DNA of 64,000 nt from Paenibacillus monticola (GTDB lineage: Bacteria; Bacillota; Bacilli; Paenibacillales; Paenibacillaceae): positions 1 through 64,000 of the forward strand of contig NZ_WJXB01000010.1 of the NCBI RefSeq assembly GCF_009664975.1. Reading direction: 5' to 3'. Positions 26,201 to 33,857 of the stretch are shown here, one piece after another. The notes beneath the pieces are model-generated. The model saw only the letters and a program-made list of their open reading frames with translations. It did no database searches and had not been told where the DNA came from. Both the position numbers and the translations under genes were made by a program. Within the stretch, counting starts at the first letter, position 1. Each line of letters opens with the position of its first letter.

Positions 26201-26234
26201 ACCCCGCCGACCCCTTCACAAATGTTGGCGGGGT
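26201..26234. terminator. Hairpin terminator downstream of the GNAT gene
   Basis: ACCCCGCC and GGCGGGGT pair across an 18-base loop and are followed by ATTCTTTATTTT. Confidence 0.6.
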
Positions 26235-26329
26235 ATTCTTTATTTTGCTGATACAAACTGAATTACTCCTATGACTTAATACTCAAGTTCTTGGATCTTT
26301 TCATCTTGATTCAACATTATGAATCCCCC

Positions 26330-26542
26330 TCAAACTAAATCATCCCTTTTAGCCGACTCGTAACGATCACGTATTTCACGATTTTTAGCGTAATTGTACA
26401 AATCTAATGCTTCTATTCCTCTGCGTGCAAGCTTTACAAATAATACAAAAGCATAAATACCAAAGCTAATGGATACCAGCCAAATTAAGAAGAAAAGCAC
26501 ACTAAATCCCCCACCAATAAACAACCCTGGTTGCGATACCAT
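26330..26542 (-). CDS. Small single-span membrane protein
   Basis: 70 aa. A glycine start region is followed by a long hydrophobic segment (about 8-36, GGFSVLFFLIWLVSISFGIY) and a charged cytoplasmic tail (RRGIEALDLYNYAKNREIRDR). GGAG lies upstream of the ATG. No family is recognised. Confidence 0.65.
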   Translation of the reverse strand: MVSQPGLFIGGGFSVLFFLIWLVSISFGIYAFVLFVKLARRGIEALDLYNYAKNREIRDRYESAKRDDLV

Positions 26543-26576
26543 AATTCCATCTCCTATGATCTACTTTTAATAAAAT

Positions 26577-26605
26577 ACCCCACCTATTAAGGTAGGGTAG
26601 CGGTG
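26577..26605. repeat. Hairpin CCCACCT-AGGTAGGG, related to one at 29556
   Basis: CCCCACCTATTAAGGTAGGG folds into a hairpin and is followed by TAGCGGTGCTTCC. A closely similar hairpin plus GTGCTTCC tail lies at 29556-29593. The copy here is in the gap between 26543 and 26827, which otherwise holds AT-rich sequence and the promoter region of the next gene. Confidence 0.5.
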
Positions 26606-26827
26606 CTTCCGAATTCATTTACTATAGCATATTATATATGGGACATTATGTAAATATTTCATTAACTCTACCTTCTATAGATATAACCAAACATGCTTTC
26701 TAAATACAACCATAAACTTATCCCTGCCTACCATTATTAACTATGAAAACCGCCGGATTTTAATGTATTTATTTTGTATTATATGATTTAATTAGGAGGT
26801 TGAGAAAGCGGAAAGGAGATGAAGATT

Positions 26828-27166
26828 TTGCGAGTTAAACCAATAACTTTGGGATTGGCGATACTTACATTGAGTTCCACCGCACTTACTGGAGTAATAA
26901 TGTCGAACGTTCATGCTACTGAGGTCAATCCATCACAAGTGGAAAATGTTGCACAAGAACCAATTGTTCCCGCTGATGTATACGAACGACTTGGTCATCC
27001 TGATGTGATAATCACGAAAGACGACGGATTTTTTGTGAAAACGCCGCAGCCAGTATTAGACTTCAGTCAAGATGAAATAGTGTACGATAGTGCAATGACC
27101 ACCGATGAAACAAAAGTGATTATTGCATATGACGATACTTATATTAAAGAAGAAGATAACAAATAG
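26828..27166 (+). CDS. Secreted protein of unknown function
   Basis: 112 aa from a TTG at 26828, nine bases after GGAG; the ATG at 26819 directly touches that site. A signal peptide ends near NVHA-TEV (about residue 30). The mature part is acidic (pKDDGFFVKTPQ, FSQDEIVYD). No family is recognised. Confidence 0.6.
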   Translation: MRVKPITLGLAILTLSSTALTGVIMSNVHATEVNPSQVENVAQEPIVPADVYERLGHPDVIITKDDGFFVKTPQPVLDFSQDEIVYDSAMTTDETKVIIAYDDTYIKEEDNK

Positions 27167-27257
27167 CTTATATTAAAGGGCAGCCCATCATCGGGTATGT
27201 TTGCCCTAAACCTCTATGGTTTAAAATCGTAAAGCGTACCAAAAGGAGTTGATTGAA

Positions 27258-27338
27258 TTGGGTATTACTTATTGGATTGCTCTGGTTTTAGGCATTGCTT
27301 TGATTGGTGGGTTGTTTAGCAGTAAGAAACGAAAATAA
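27258..27338 (+). CDS. Tiny membrane peptide, 26 aa
   Basis: A TTG nine bases after AAAAGGAG opens a frame with one membrane span (ITYWIALVLGIALIGGLF) and a basic SSKKRK end. Good spacing and hydrophobic design make it credible, but it is very short. Confidence 0.4.
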   Translation: MGITYWIALVLGIALIGGLFSSKKRK

Positions 27339-27422
27339 ACTATTAGGAACTATGCCCTCATTGGTGAGCTGAAGTATCACTCGTAAAGCTCTTGGTAAAA
27401 AATTAACATAGATGAAGGTCTA

Positions 27423-27566
27423 GTGTGGGTACCAATTAGTGATTTAGTAAGTGTATCAAAATATTACTTTGCTAACGGATTTGTAAACGAACTGAACGAA
27501 ACAGATATAAATAAATATCTTATAAACACAGCATTAATCATTGTTTGGGAACTAAATTTAACCTAA
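27423..27566 (+). pseudogene. Possible 3' remnant of a membrane-protein gene
   Basis: A 47-codon open tail, WVPISDLVSVSKYYFANGF, ends in YLINTALIIVWELNL and a TAA. It looks like the end of a permease-like gene without its front. No start with a ribosome-binding site is seen. It lies directly before the tRNA-Ile fragment. Confidence 0.3.
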
Positions 27567-27581
27567 ATCACCCTTTCTCCA

Positions 27582-27683
27582 AGCTCAGTTGGTTAGAGCG
27601 GTCGGTGACGGTTAGAAGAGGATGTCTCGAAAAATTGAGGAATTAGGATATGGTCACATAAGGTCACAGTGTCGGTTCATTCT
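27582..27683 (+). repeat. Partial tRNA-Ile(CAU) joined to an inverted copy of the integrase-tRNA junction
   Basis: Bases 27582-27606 equal the 5' half of tRNA-Ile (D arm to the start of the anticodon stem). The match then breaks; from about 27617 to 27683 the sequence is about 93 percent the reverse complement of 33111-33180, the 3' end of the integrase remnant. It looks like an old attachment-site hybrid, in inverted orientation to the one at 33117-33322. It cannot form a tRNA. Confidence 0.75.
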
Positions 27684-27884
27684 CGAGATTATGGATCTAG
27701 GAGCTTGTTGCCTGGAGAGTTATTTTTCAGGTAATGTCAACTCCGTTATTAGTTAAAATTTTCACAATTGTTTTTATGTTTCAAAACGCGATATACTGGA
27801 ATCACAAAAGATTGTGATTGCTAACTGAAGAAATTGTACAGCAAGCGAAAATCACATCTTCTTATCTATTTGGGAGGTGATTTT

Positions 27885-28274
27885 TTGAATGAAGTAGTTA
27901 AATTCGTTCAAACTTTCAAAGGTTTAGAGGAGCGGATCAATGAATTTATTAATGAAGATTCGTCTCTGGAATATGTAGAAGGATCAGAAGAAGTAGTGGA
28001 TGGAGGAGCTTACGCCTGGTCCAAATTAAAACCCGCAGAAATTAGTAAACAAGATCACATTGACTCTGATTATATGGAATTAGCAGAAGAGGTCAGAATT
28101 GTTTTGAAAAATGAACACAGCCCCCATATTGAAAAATTTGAACGGAGTTGTGCATTAGTTTTAAACTATATTCGACAAGATACTCTGCTTTGGGTTCCAG
28201 GTTTGAAAAATGTAATTGAAAATATAAAATCAGAATTGGACTTACAGCAATTTTTCATGGAATGGACACGGTAG
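27885..28274 (+). CDS. Hypothetical protein, possibly an immunity-type protein
   Basis: 129 aa from a TTG right behind GGGAGGTGA. An acidic (Glu-rich), all-helical soluble protein (FKGLEERINEFINEDSSL, WVPGLKNVIENIKSEL). Size and charge resemble immunity proteins of polymorphic toxins, but no family match is claimed. A strong terminator follows. It lies next to the integration scar, so it is probably part of the accessory element. Confidence 0.6.
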   Translation: MNEVVKFVQTFKGLEERINEFINEDSSLEYVEGSEEVVDGGAYAWSKLKPAEISKQDHIDSDYMELAEEVRIVLKNEHSPHIEKFERSCALVLNYIRQDTLLWVPGLKNVIENIKSELDLQQFFMEWTR

Positions 28275-28291
28275 TAAAGTATATAGAAGCC

Positions 28292-28322
28292 CGTCAATCT
28301 TAACTGGTTGACGTTTTTTTTT
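28292..28322 (+). terminator. Terminator with long T run
   Basis: CGTCAA...TTGACG followed by T9 directly after the stem, 18 bp beyond the gene ending at 28274. Confidence 0.8.
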
Positions 28323-28684
28323 CATTCTCAAGTAGTGCCTTCAATCCTAAACCGTATACCCCCTCGAACTACACATTACGCCAGGATTTATAATTCATTA
28401 ATTGGACAGAGTGATAACTTATTATTTGGTAATCATTTTTATCAATTATTAATACTTTGATCAATTCAATATTCTATATCAGTTTTTGGGATTTCACTCC
28501 TAGGTTATTACTTTTGACTTCCACTTTGTATTATATAGAGACCTATATAGTACAAAATGGTACACATATAATATCTACCTATAGTAGGAAAACAAAAAGA
28601 GCCATTCAGGAATCCTGCGGCTCTTTTTTTGATAACTCGTATTGTGGCAATATACTTCTTAATGGTTGTAATGTAGGATCGCTT
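28323..28684. other. AT-rich gap with a terminator for the immunity gene
   Basis: No supported gene is seen. A hairpin at 28594-28630 (AAAGAGCC/GGCTCTTTTTTT) has A/T runs on both sides and lies 55 bp beyond the minus-strand immunity gene, which it probably terminates. Confidence 0.55.
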
Positions 28685-29158
28685 TTAGTTTGACAATTTT
28701 TTTTCAATATACGAATGGTCAAGTAAGCTAAGCAGACTTTTGCTTAAGTATTTTGTCTGGTACTGATCCAAATCTTTATTGATAATTAACTCACCATTTT
28801 CTTTTCTGAGTAACTGATCTGAGCCATCTTCTAAAAATAAAAGATTCCCATTTATTTGTTTCATAAGCTTCCCCATAATTTTGAACAAAAGCTCCAACCC
28901 TTGATAAAAGGTGTTACCGAACAATTGAACTCTGAGGCATACATCAACATCTAAGTTATAATGATTTCTAACAAAAGAGATATCAGAAGTATCCTCAATT
29001 TCAAGAGCCATAGAAAAATACTCTGATCCTATAATTATTTCCTCTTCGTTACAATTAACCGACACTTCTTTGTTAACTAACTCATTAGTTATTCTTTCTA
29101 TCATTTCTCCAAGTGATTTATAACTTAAATTAGATAGTAAAAACAATTCGCAGTCCAT
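28685..29158 (-). CDS. Candidate immunity protein for the CdiA-type toxin
   Basis: 157 aa, acidic, soluble, with alternating strands and helices (EEEIIIGSEYFSMALEIEDTS, LRVQLFGNTFYQGLELLF). It starts six bases after the toxin stop in the same direction. In contact-dependent inhibition and related polymorphic toxin systems, the gene immediately after the toxin domain encodes its specific inhibitor. The sequence vaguely recalls SitI3-type immunity proteins; position is the main argument. Confidence 0.6.
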   Translation of the reverse strand: MDCELFLLSNLSYKSLGEMIERITNELVNKEVSVNCNEEEIIIGSEYFSMALEIEDTSDISFVRNHYNLDVDVCLRVQLFGNTFYQGLELLFKIMGKLMKQINGNLLFLEDGSDQLLRKENGELIINKDLDQYQTKYLSKSLLSLLDHSYIEKKLSN

Positions 29159-29164
29159 GCATTT

Positions 29165-29557
29165 CTATCCCCCAAACACCCTTATAATTTTTCCATCCTT
29201 CACAATAAATAGTTCTGTTAAATTCTTCAGATCCCCGTTAGCATTTGCTTTTCTTAAAATACCTTTAACGATCTCCGTAACTTTTTCAGGAGTGAAATCA
29301 TCTAAATTAAGAACAATTTTTTCTGCCTGTGTTTTTGTCTTTGTTCTTATGTTTCTAATAATGTTATCAACATTTGTATCTATTGTAGGTGAATAACAGT
29401 CAAATACTTTACCTTCAATTAGAAAATCTGGATTTGACGTTTCTTTTATACCATATTTATTCCCACCATTTACTTCATCGCTTATCGCAACCTCGTGGCT
29501 CGTACGATACGGCAGTGTAGCACCTTGCGCCTCCGTTTCTAAATAAACACGAAGCAC
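29165..29557 (-). CDS. Orphan CdiA C-terminal tRNase-type toxin domain
   Basis: 131 codons from a GTG at 29557. The core SNPDFLIEGKVFDCYSPTID, followed by IIRNIRTKTKTQAEKIVLNLDD and a final ELFIVKDGKIIRVFGG, matches the CdiA_C tRNase fold (a PD-(D/E)xK-like nuclease seen at the ends of large secreted toxins). The N-terminal delivery part is missing: there is no signal, no pretoxin or repeat region, and the frame begins inside a hairpin at 29556-29582. So it is an orphan toxin tip or cassette, followed by its presumed immunity gene. It could only act inside the cell, or serve for recombination with a full-length toxin gene. Confidence 0.65.
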   Translation of the reverse strand: MLRVYLETEAQGATLPYRTSHEVAISDEVNGGNKYGIKETSNPDFLIEGKVFDCYSPTIDTNVDNIIRNIRTKTKTQAEKIVLNLDDFTPEKVTEIVKGILRKANANGDLKNLTELFIVKDGKIIRVFGG

Positions 29558-29582
29558 CCCACCTTAAAAGGTAGGGTGCTCC
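29556..29582. repeat. Hairpin at the front of the orphan toxin gene
   Basis: AGCACCCCACCTT and AAGGTAGGGTGCT pair strongly around two bases. It is similar to the hairpin at 26577. It marks the point where the toxin frame loses its upstream part and may be a cassette boundary or a terminator of the lost partner. Confidence 0.6.
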
Positions 29583-29619
29583 ACTGTGCTTCCTAACTCA
29601 ATATCGTAAGTTAAAGTAG

Positions 29620-29757
29620 CTACTTAGTGACTTAGCATTGCTCAGGCAAGAGCGATATTCTCATTTGCTACCGATCATGCAAGAAGAAGCCGTAGATCGC
29701 ATTGAAAATGAACTCAATAAGTTCACCCAGAAACAGCTTGTTCTTGTATTTAAATAA
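29620..29757 (+). pseudogene. 3' remnant of a tyrosine recombinase (integrase)
   Basis: The frame is open from 29620 and includes ERYSHLLPIMQEEAVDRIENEL, the typical end of a phage-type tyrosine integrase with the catalytic Tyr in RYSHLLP. A stop precedes it at 29617, so the rest of the gene is gone. It is followed 29 bp later by a copy of the tRNA-Ile 3' end, the normal place for an integrase that targets this tRNA. Confidence 0.75.
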
Positions 29758-29785
29758 TTCACGTTAAAAAATCTGTTAACAATTC

Positions 29786-29855
29786 ACCCCCAAGACAGCA
29801 AAAAAACCTTGCTAGGCAAGGGTTTCTTATAAGTGGGCCCTGAGGGACTCGAACC
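29786..29855 (-). repeat. Direct repeat copy 1: tRNA-Ile 3' end plus downstream terminator
   Basis: About 70 bp that match 33201-33270 with one base difference: the CTTGCTAGGCAAG hairpin, TTTCTTATAAG, then the last 22 bases of the tRNA-Ile gene. After 29855 the match stops. It is an att-like duplication flanking 29856-33200. Confidence 0.85.
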
Positions 29856-30146
29856 TCGCTGGAGAAATTAGACGATCCGCAAGCGCTGGAACCGTTCCCT
29901 CCCCTGGTCACCCGCTCTCCCTCCGCATTGCTACGTCCGGGCTTCTTAATTTCATTCGAGTTTCAGCCTGTATCTTAAATTTCATTATGTCGGTTGCTCC
30001 AAGGTGCGAAATGTCAGTTACCAACACTCAGTTGTGTCTAGTATGTGGAGCGATAATGAATAAAATAAATCTGACATACACCGAATCTTGGGCCAAGCTT
30101 AATTGCCAAATTTGATTGAATTAACTTCTGAGACATCATAGGGATT
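29856..30146. other. Non-coding stretch starting with a GC-rich block
   Basis: Bases 29856-29945 are clearly GC-richer than both flanks and directly abut the tRNA-Ile fragment. No reading frame or tRNA fold is evident. The rest (29946-30146) is AT-rich and holds nothing recognised. Confidence 0.45.
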
Positions 30147-30518
30147 CTATTTTTGTTTAGACCAAATCAGAGTTCTTTGCGAGGAATTAGAGCCCTGTAG
30201 ATATATTTTTTGAATGTCACCAAAATCATTCTTAATTGAAATATTAAAATCCCCAGTTGATCCATTAAATGATAATAGACTTCCTTTTATTTTTATATAG
30301 AGCGTATTATCGTTATAAGTAAGTTTATATCCTCTATACTTATTTGCACTATCAGTAAAAGCACCCTTTATTGATATTGAATTATTTGTTATGTTGCATT
30401 GTGACACAAAAATTGTGCTAGGATTTATTATATTGGTAAACATAAAAAGAAACCCCAGTATAGAAATTATAGGTATAGCAATCAATGCAATTACAAAGTT
30501 ACGTTTTTTTGTGGTCAA
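30147..30518 (-). CDS. Hypothetical membrane-anchored protein
   Basis: 123 aa. A basic start (TTKKRNF) and one membrane span (about 8-30, VIALIAIPIISILGFLFMF) precede an extracellular beta-rich domain (CNITNNSISIKGAF, YKLTYNDNTLYIKI). The family is not recognised. It follows the secreted cysteine-hydrolase-like gene across a hairpin terminator. Confidence 0.65.
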   Translation of the reverse strand: MTTKKRNFVIALIAIPIISILGFLFMFTNIINPSTIFVSQCNITNNSISIKGAFTDSANKYRGYKLTYNDNTLYIKIKGSLLSFNGSTGDFNISIKNDFGDIQKIYLQGSNSSQRTLIWSKQK

Positions 30519-30542
30519 TTCATCACCTCATTAATTATTTCA

Positions 30543-30578
30543 AATCAATGCACCCAATTAAATGAGTGCATTGATTAA
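30543..30578 (-). terminator. Terminator between the secreted protein and the anchored protein
   Basis: AATCAATGCAC and GTGCATTGATT pair perfectly around a 14-base loop, 24 bp beyond the stop at 30602. Confidence 0.7.
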
Positions 30579-30601
30579 AGTATAAAGTATATAAATAATT
30601 T

Positions 30602-31360
30602 TTAGAATTGTGTACTTCTTATAGGAGTACCAGTACCTTGAGCATAATAAACTGCATAATTATATGGAACGGAAGCATTGGTGTCATAAGCACCATCTTT
30701 AATTGAGTAATATAAATTTTGAGGAGTATTAATTGTTCCAGCAGAATAGTCGTCAGAGGATATCGAGTTCCATAGACCAACAGCAAAGGAGGAACAATTG
30801 TTTGTTAAACTCCATGAATCATGATTAATAATATAACTATTTACGCTACTTAACTGGGTAGAACTAATATACATGGAATGAGAAACCCTACCACTGTACG
30901 CACTGTAGTTATTAATGAACATTGCCTCTAAATTATACCATATACCAGTATGTTCTGTTTTATTCCCCCAAGTTCCAACAGAAACCAGTTTATTTGCTGC
31001 AATACCAGATAATTTACCAATTGTAATACTTGAAGAACTAATATTATTTACAGTAATAAATGAATGAGTCCCAAAACTTGAAGATCCATCACCACCAGAG
31101 CTTCCAGTACTACTACCACTCGGGACTGACCATAAAGTTAAAATTGCAACGTCTGTCGCTAGTGCTTGTACCGCATTACCGCTCTCATCTGTTACAATAG
31201 GACTTTGAGATTGAATGGTAAGGGCTTGTGCAGCAGTTGGATCAATACGTGGTTCAGCAACCACATCATTAGACGCAGCGAAGCCAGTTCCAGGAAGTAT
31301 ACTTAAGGCAAGAAATAAGGTTGCTAGGACCGTAAATGGTTTCTTGAAGAATTTTTTCAT
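30602..31360 (-). CDS. Secreted NlpC/P60-papain-like (permuted) protein candidate
   Basis: 252 aa from the ATG at 31360, preceded by GGAGG; longer frames upstream lack a site. A signal peptide ends near GFA-ASND (about 30). A Ser/Gly-rich linker (SSTGSSGGDGSSS) leads into a domain with GTHSFITV (His) and TNNCSSFAVGLWN (Cys). A His before a Cys followed by SSFA is the order in circularly permuted NlpC/P60-like hydrolases of the YiiX/LRAT type. It would act outside the cell, on cell wall or a lipid/amide bond. The assignment rests on these two motifs only. Confidence 0.6.
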   Translation of the reverse strand: MKKFFKKPFTVLATLFLALSILPGTGFAASNDVVAEPRIDPTAAQALTIQSQSPIVTDESGNAVQALATDVAILTLWSVPSGSSTGSSGGDGSSSFGTHSFITVNNISSSSITIGKLSGIAANKLVSVGTWGNKTEHTGIWYNLEAMFINNYSAYSGRVSHSMYISSTQLSSVNSYIINHDSWSLTNNCSSFAVGLWNSISSDDYSAGTINTPQNLYYSIKDGAYDTNASVPYNYAVYYAQGTGTPIRSTQF

Positions 31361-31698
31361 TTTAATAACCTCCAATTGATATTTATTATTTCCCTTAACT
31401 TTAACTTGCCGGTGTCGATTTAAAATCTCTATGTATACGCACCACCCCTTGTATATATATGTAATTAATCCCAACAAATTCATTTTACATATATTTCTAT
31501 TACATTGAAATAAGTCTTTAGATTCATCTTCTAATATATTCAACTTCCGCAGCTCAAAACCTTAATCAATCCCTATGTATAACTATTTAGAACGTAATTA
31601 AGAAACTAACGAAGTCTCTCAAGTCGCCAAATCGGGTAATACATTGTAAATGAATTCAAGGCAGCAATGAAAATGAGTAGTGAAGAAATAATACAGCC
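31361..31698. other. Promoter-side gap of the secreted protein gene
   Basis: An AT-rich non-coding stretch upstream of the minus-strand gene. No definite promoter, operator or RNA could be assigned. Confidence 0.3.
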
Positions 31699-32190
31699 AT
31701 GAAAGAGAAATCTGATAAACTGCTCTACGAAAGGTATCTAGCGGTTCGTCTTGAAGGACGTTTGGAGATCGGTATGTACTAAGCCGTGCGCGTCAAACCA
31801 TCAGTATTTATTGGCAAACCTATCAAACACAAAGTCTGCCCGCTCTGAACATGATCATTCTCCTGGACAACCGACGAAACTCACAGACGAGCAGCGTCAT
31901 CAGTTAGCCTCAGTACTCGAACAGCAACAGCCAGCCGATGTGGGGTTTGAAGCTCTGTCACCTGGTACTCTTCCACTGGTGGCGGAGTGGAAGAAACGGG
32001 AATACGGCGTCACCATGAGCGTACTCGGCATCAGTGCGATGCTGAAACGGATGAACTTCAGCTTTACCAAAGGCCAATACCGATGTGGAGGCTGAAAAGA
32101 TCGATCATCTGCTGTTTGAAGACGAGTCCATGATTCGCTCCTATCAATTCCAAGACTTTATAAGATCAATCCTTCCAAACCAATCAAAGA
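31699..32190 (+). pseudogene. Degenerate IS630-family transposase
   Basis: An ATG at 31699 starts MKEKSDKLLYERYLAVRLEGR, then the frame shifts. The next piece (to 32095) has the N-terminal PTKLTDEQRHQLASVLEQQ and MLKRMNFSFTK, and a third frame carries the LLFEDESMIRSYQ active-site block. Frameshifts and loss of the C-terminal DDE part show it is dead. It is one of several relics in this integration hotspot. Confidence 0.8.
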
Positions 32191-32231
32191 TTATTTCTCT
32201 ACTTATAGGATAGGAGAAACGAATTGGAGCA

Positions 32232-32275
32232 TAAAAAAAAAGACTGTAACTCAATAACTGAGTACAGTCTGTTTT
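32232..32275. terminator. Hairpin terminator
   Basis: AGACTGTA and TACAGTCT with further pairing CTCA/TGAG inside, preceded by A9 and followed by GTTTTC. It lies between the IS630 relic and the convergent gene ending at 32355. Confidence 0.65.
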
Positions 32276-32354
32276 CAGCAGCAGCTCTTAATCCTGAATG
32301 ATCTTATATTACAGTATATTCATAGTTTGCGTATACTATTCATCACAAAGGATT

Positions 32355-32672
32355 TCAATATGATTCATTCTTACGTGAAGCCTCAAACCGCCAATCTACG
32401 GCTTTATCATCAAACTGCCTGACTGCAGCTTCGATGACCGCACGAATCTTGGTATCTTCGGGAGGACTGCCATCCCATCCCCGGTTAAAGTTGGCCAGAT
32501 TATTTCCGAACTCTTTTTGCTGATTTTGATACACCATCAACCGACTGATCTGACCTTCTGTGATCCCATAAGAGGATGGCTCTGAAAATACATGCGCCTG
32601 CACAAAGAACCCTTGAATCTCTCCTTCAAAGATGTCCCCTGCGTACAGGAGACGTTTAAATACCAGTGGCAT
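32355..32672 (-). CDS. Hypothetical protein, 105 aa
   Basis: The ATG overlaps the stop of the upstream small frame (TAATG), so it is translationally coupled. A soluble protein beginning PLVFKRLLYAGDIFEGEIQG, with an acidic, polar C-terminal half. No family is recognised. It belongs to the tRNA-Ile element. Confidence 0.55.
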   Translation of the reverse strand: MPLVFKRLLYAGDIFEGEIQGFFVQAHVFSEPSSYGITEGQISRLMVYQNQQKEFGNNLANFNRGWDGSPPEDTKIRAVIEAAVRQFDDKAVDWRFEASRKNESY

Positions 32673-32809
32673 TACTGTCTATCTCCTTCTTTAGCATATA
32701 ATTCATACTCACGAGTCATGACCGAATCTTCCAACACATTTCCGTTGAACAGGATTTCTAGAGCTTTTTCTGAGGCATGTCCTCTTTTCAAAAAATCCGT
32801 ATATACCAT
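32672..32809 (-). CDS. Short protein coupled to the 105-aa gene
   Basis: 45 codons from an ATG at 32809; helical and charged (YTDFLKRGHASEKALEILFNG...). It ends in TAATG with the next gene. The sequence joins the integrase remnant at its 5' side, so it may be a truncated gene. Confidence 0.45.
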   Translation of the reverse strand: MVYTDFLKRGHASEKALEILFNGNVLEDSVMTREYELYAKEGDRQ

Positions 32810-33136
32810 GTTGAGAAAGATCATGACCTAGTATGCAGTTATGAAAATGGAGAACCTATTAAGCCAAGACGGGTTACAGAGACGTTCGCCTTCTTGACAG
32901 GAAAGTCAGAGCTATCCAAAATAAGGTTCCATGATCTAAGACATTCGCATGCTTCAATGTTATTAAATAATGGAGTAAATGCAAAAATCGGCGCGGAACA
33001 TCTTGGTCATAGCAGTGTACAAATCTATCTGGACAGATATTCTCACTTGTTACCCGATATGCTGCGAGATGCTGCAGACTTAATTGATTCGAAAATGCAA
33101 ATGACCCATAATCCTGTGAATGAACCGACACTGTGA
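32807..33136 (+). pseudogene. Tyrosine recombinase (integrase), C-terminal part only
   Basis: The catalytic core's end is present: RFHDLRHSHASMLLNNG (Arg and His box II), EHLGHSSVQ and the Tyr in LDRYSHLLPDM. The N-terminal core-binding part is lost; from about 32807 leftward the sequence belongs to a minus-strand gene. It ends 112 bp from tRNA-Ile, the usual position for an integrase that targets a tRNA 3' end. Confidence 0.85.
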
Positions 33137-33200
33137 CCTTAATGTGACCATTTCCTATTTCCTCAATTTTTCGAGACATCCTCAACCTCATCTTCCACCG
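33117..33200 (-). repeat. Integrase 3' junction, inverted relative to 27604-27683
   Basis: About 80 bp, partly the end of the integrase remnant, that recur in reverse orientation at 27604-27683. The two copies enclose 5.4 kb. Confidence 0.7.
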
Positions 33201-33270
33201 ACCCCCAAGACAGCAAAAAACCCTTGCTAGGCAAGGGTTTCTTATAAGTGGGCCCTGAGGGACTCGAACC
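33201..33270 (-). repeat. Direct repeat copy 2: tRNA-Ile 3' end and terminator
   Basis: Partner of 29786-29855. It contains the hairpin CCCTTGCTAGGCAAGGG (terminator of the tRNA operon, with T run on the minus strand from the A run at 33215-33220) and the last 22 bases of the intact tRNA-Ile. Confidence 0.85.
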
Positions 33271-33322
33271 CCCGACCAATCGGTTATGAGCCGACCGCTC
33301 TAACCAACTGAGCTAAGGGCCC
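33249..33322 (-). tRNA. tRNA with CAU anticodon, probably tRNA-Ile2
   Basis: A 74-base cloverleaf: acceptor GGGCCCT/(A)GGGCCC, D arm AGCTCAGTTGGTTAGAGC, anticodon loop CTCATAA, T-arm GGGGGTTCGAGTCCC. Sequence type (TTAGCTCAGTTGGTTAGAGC plus CGGCTCATAACCG) matches Bacillus tRNA-Ile2, whose C34 is changed to lysidine by TilS so that it reads AUA, better than elongator tRNA-Met. CCA is not encoded. It lies beside tRNA-fMet on the same strand. Confidence 0.85.
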
Positions 33323-33368
33323 GGACTAAAACATCCGAATATACAATGGCTGCTTGTAAATAAATGGA

Positions 33369-33442
<74 letters not shown>

Positions 33443-33524
33443 TCAGTAATCATATTCAAACAGCGACAATAAATAATATACATTAGATCATGGGTTTAAG
33501 TCAAGTTGGAATTCGTATTTGTTG

Positions 33525-33689
33525 TTAGGGCAGGAAACGTACCCCGTACCGGCCTTTACGCGAACGATAAATTTCCACGAAACGGGGATCATGATATCCA
33601 TAAATCCAACCGTCCTGCTCCAGCCTTTTTGCCAGACAGCCTGCTTGAAATCTTGTCCTGAACAGCTTCGCGAAGTATATCCAATTCAT
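33525..33689 (-). CDS. Small basic hypothetical protein, 54 aa
   Basis: ATG with AAAGGAG-AAGAGGGC upstream. The protein (MNWIYFAKLFRTRF...) is strongly basic and aromatic and ends SRKGRYGVRFLP. No family is recognised. Clean ribosome-binding site and codon pattern support it. Confidence 0.5.
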   Translation of the reverse strand: MNWIYFAKLFRTRFQAGCLAKRLEQDGWIYGYHDPRFVEIYRSRKGRYGVRFLP

Positions 33690-33857
33690 GTTGCCCTCTT
33701 CTCCTTTTTTCGCAAATTGATCCTGTCCTGCTCGAATTTATCATGCCCATTTTCCGCAAAATCAGCCACTGTAATTTCCAAGTGCTGAACATACAAATAG
33801 CCTCCGCACGGTTAGGTGAGAGGCTAATCATATGTGTACTCTTATTCATCAGGTCGG

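Noticed and set aside
27582..27606. A tRNA-Ile gene on the plus strand
   Set aside because: Homology ends at the anticodon stem and the 3' half is replaced by unrelated sequence.
28457..28693. A 78-codon plus-strand frame
   Set aside because: No good start signal; it runs through a terminator hairpin and into the antisense of the immunity gene.
33589..33849. An 86-codon minus-strand frame near pyrE
   Set aside because: The 54-aa frame in another phase (33525-33689) has a proper ribosome-binding site and a more protein-like sequence; the longer frame is its shadow.
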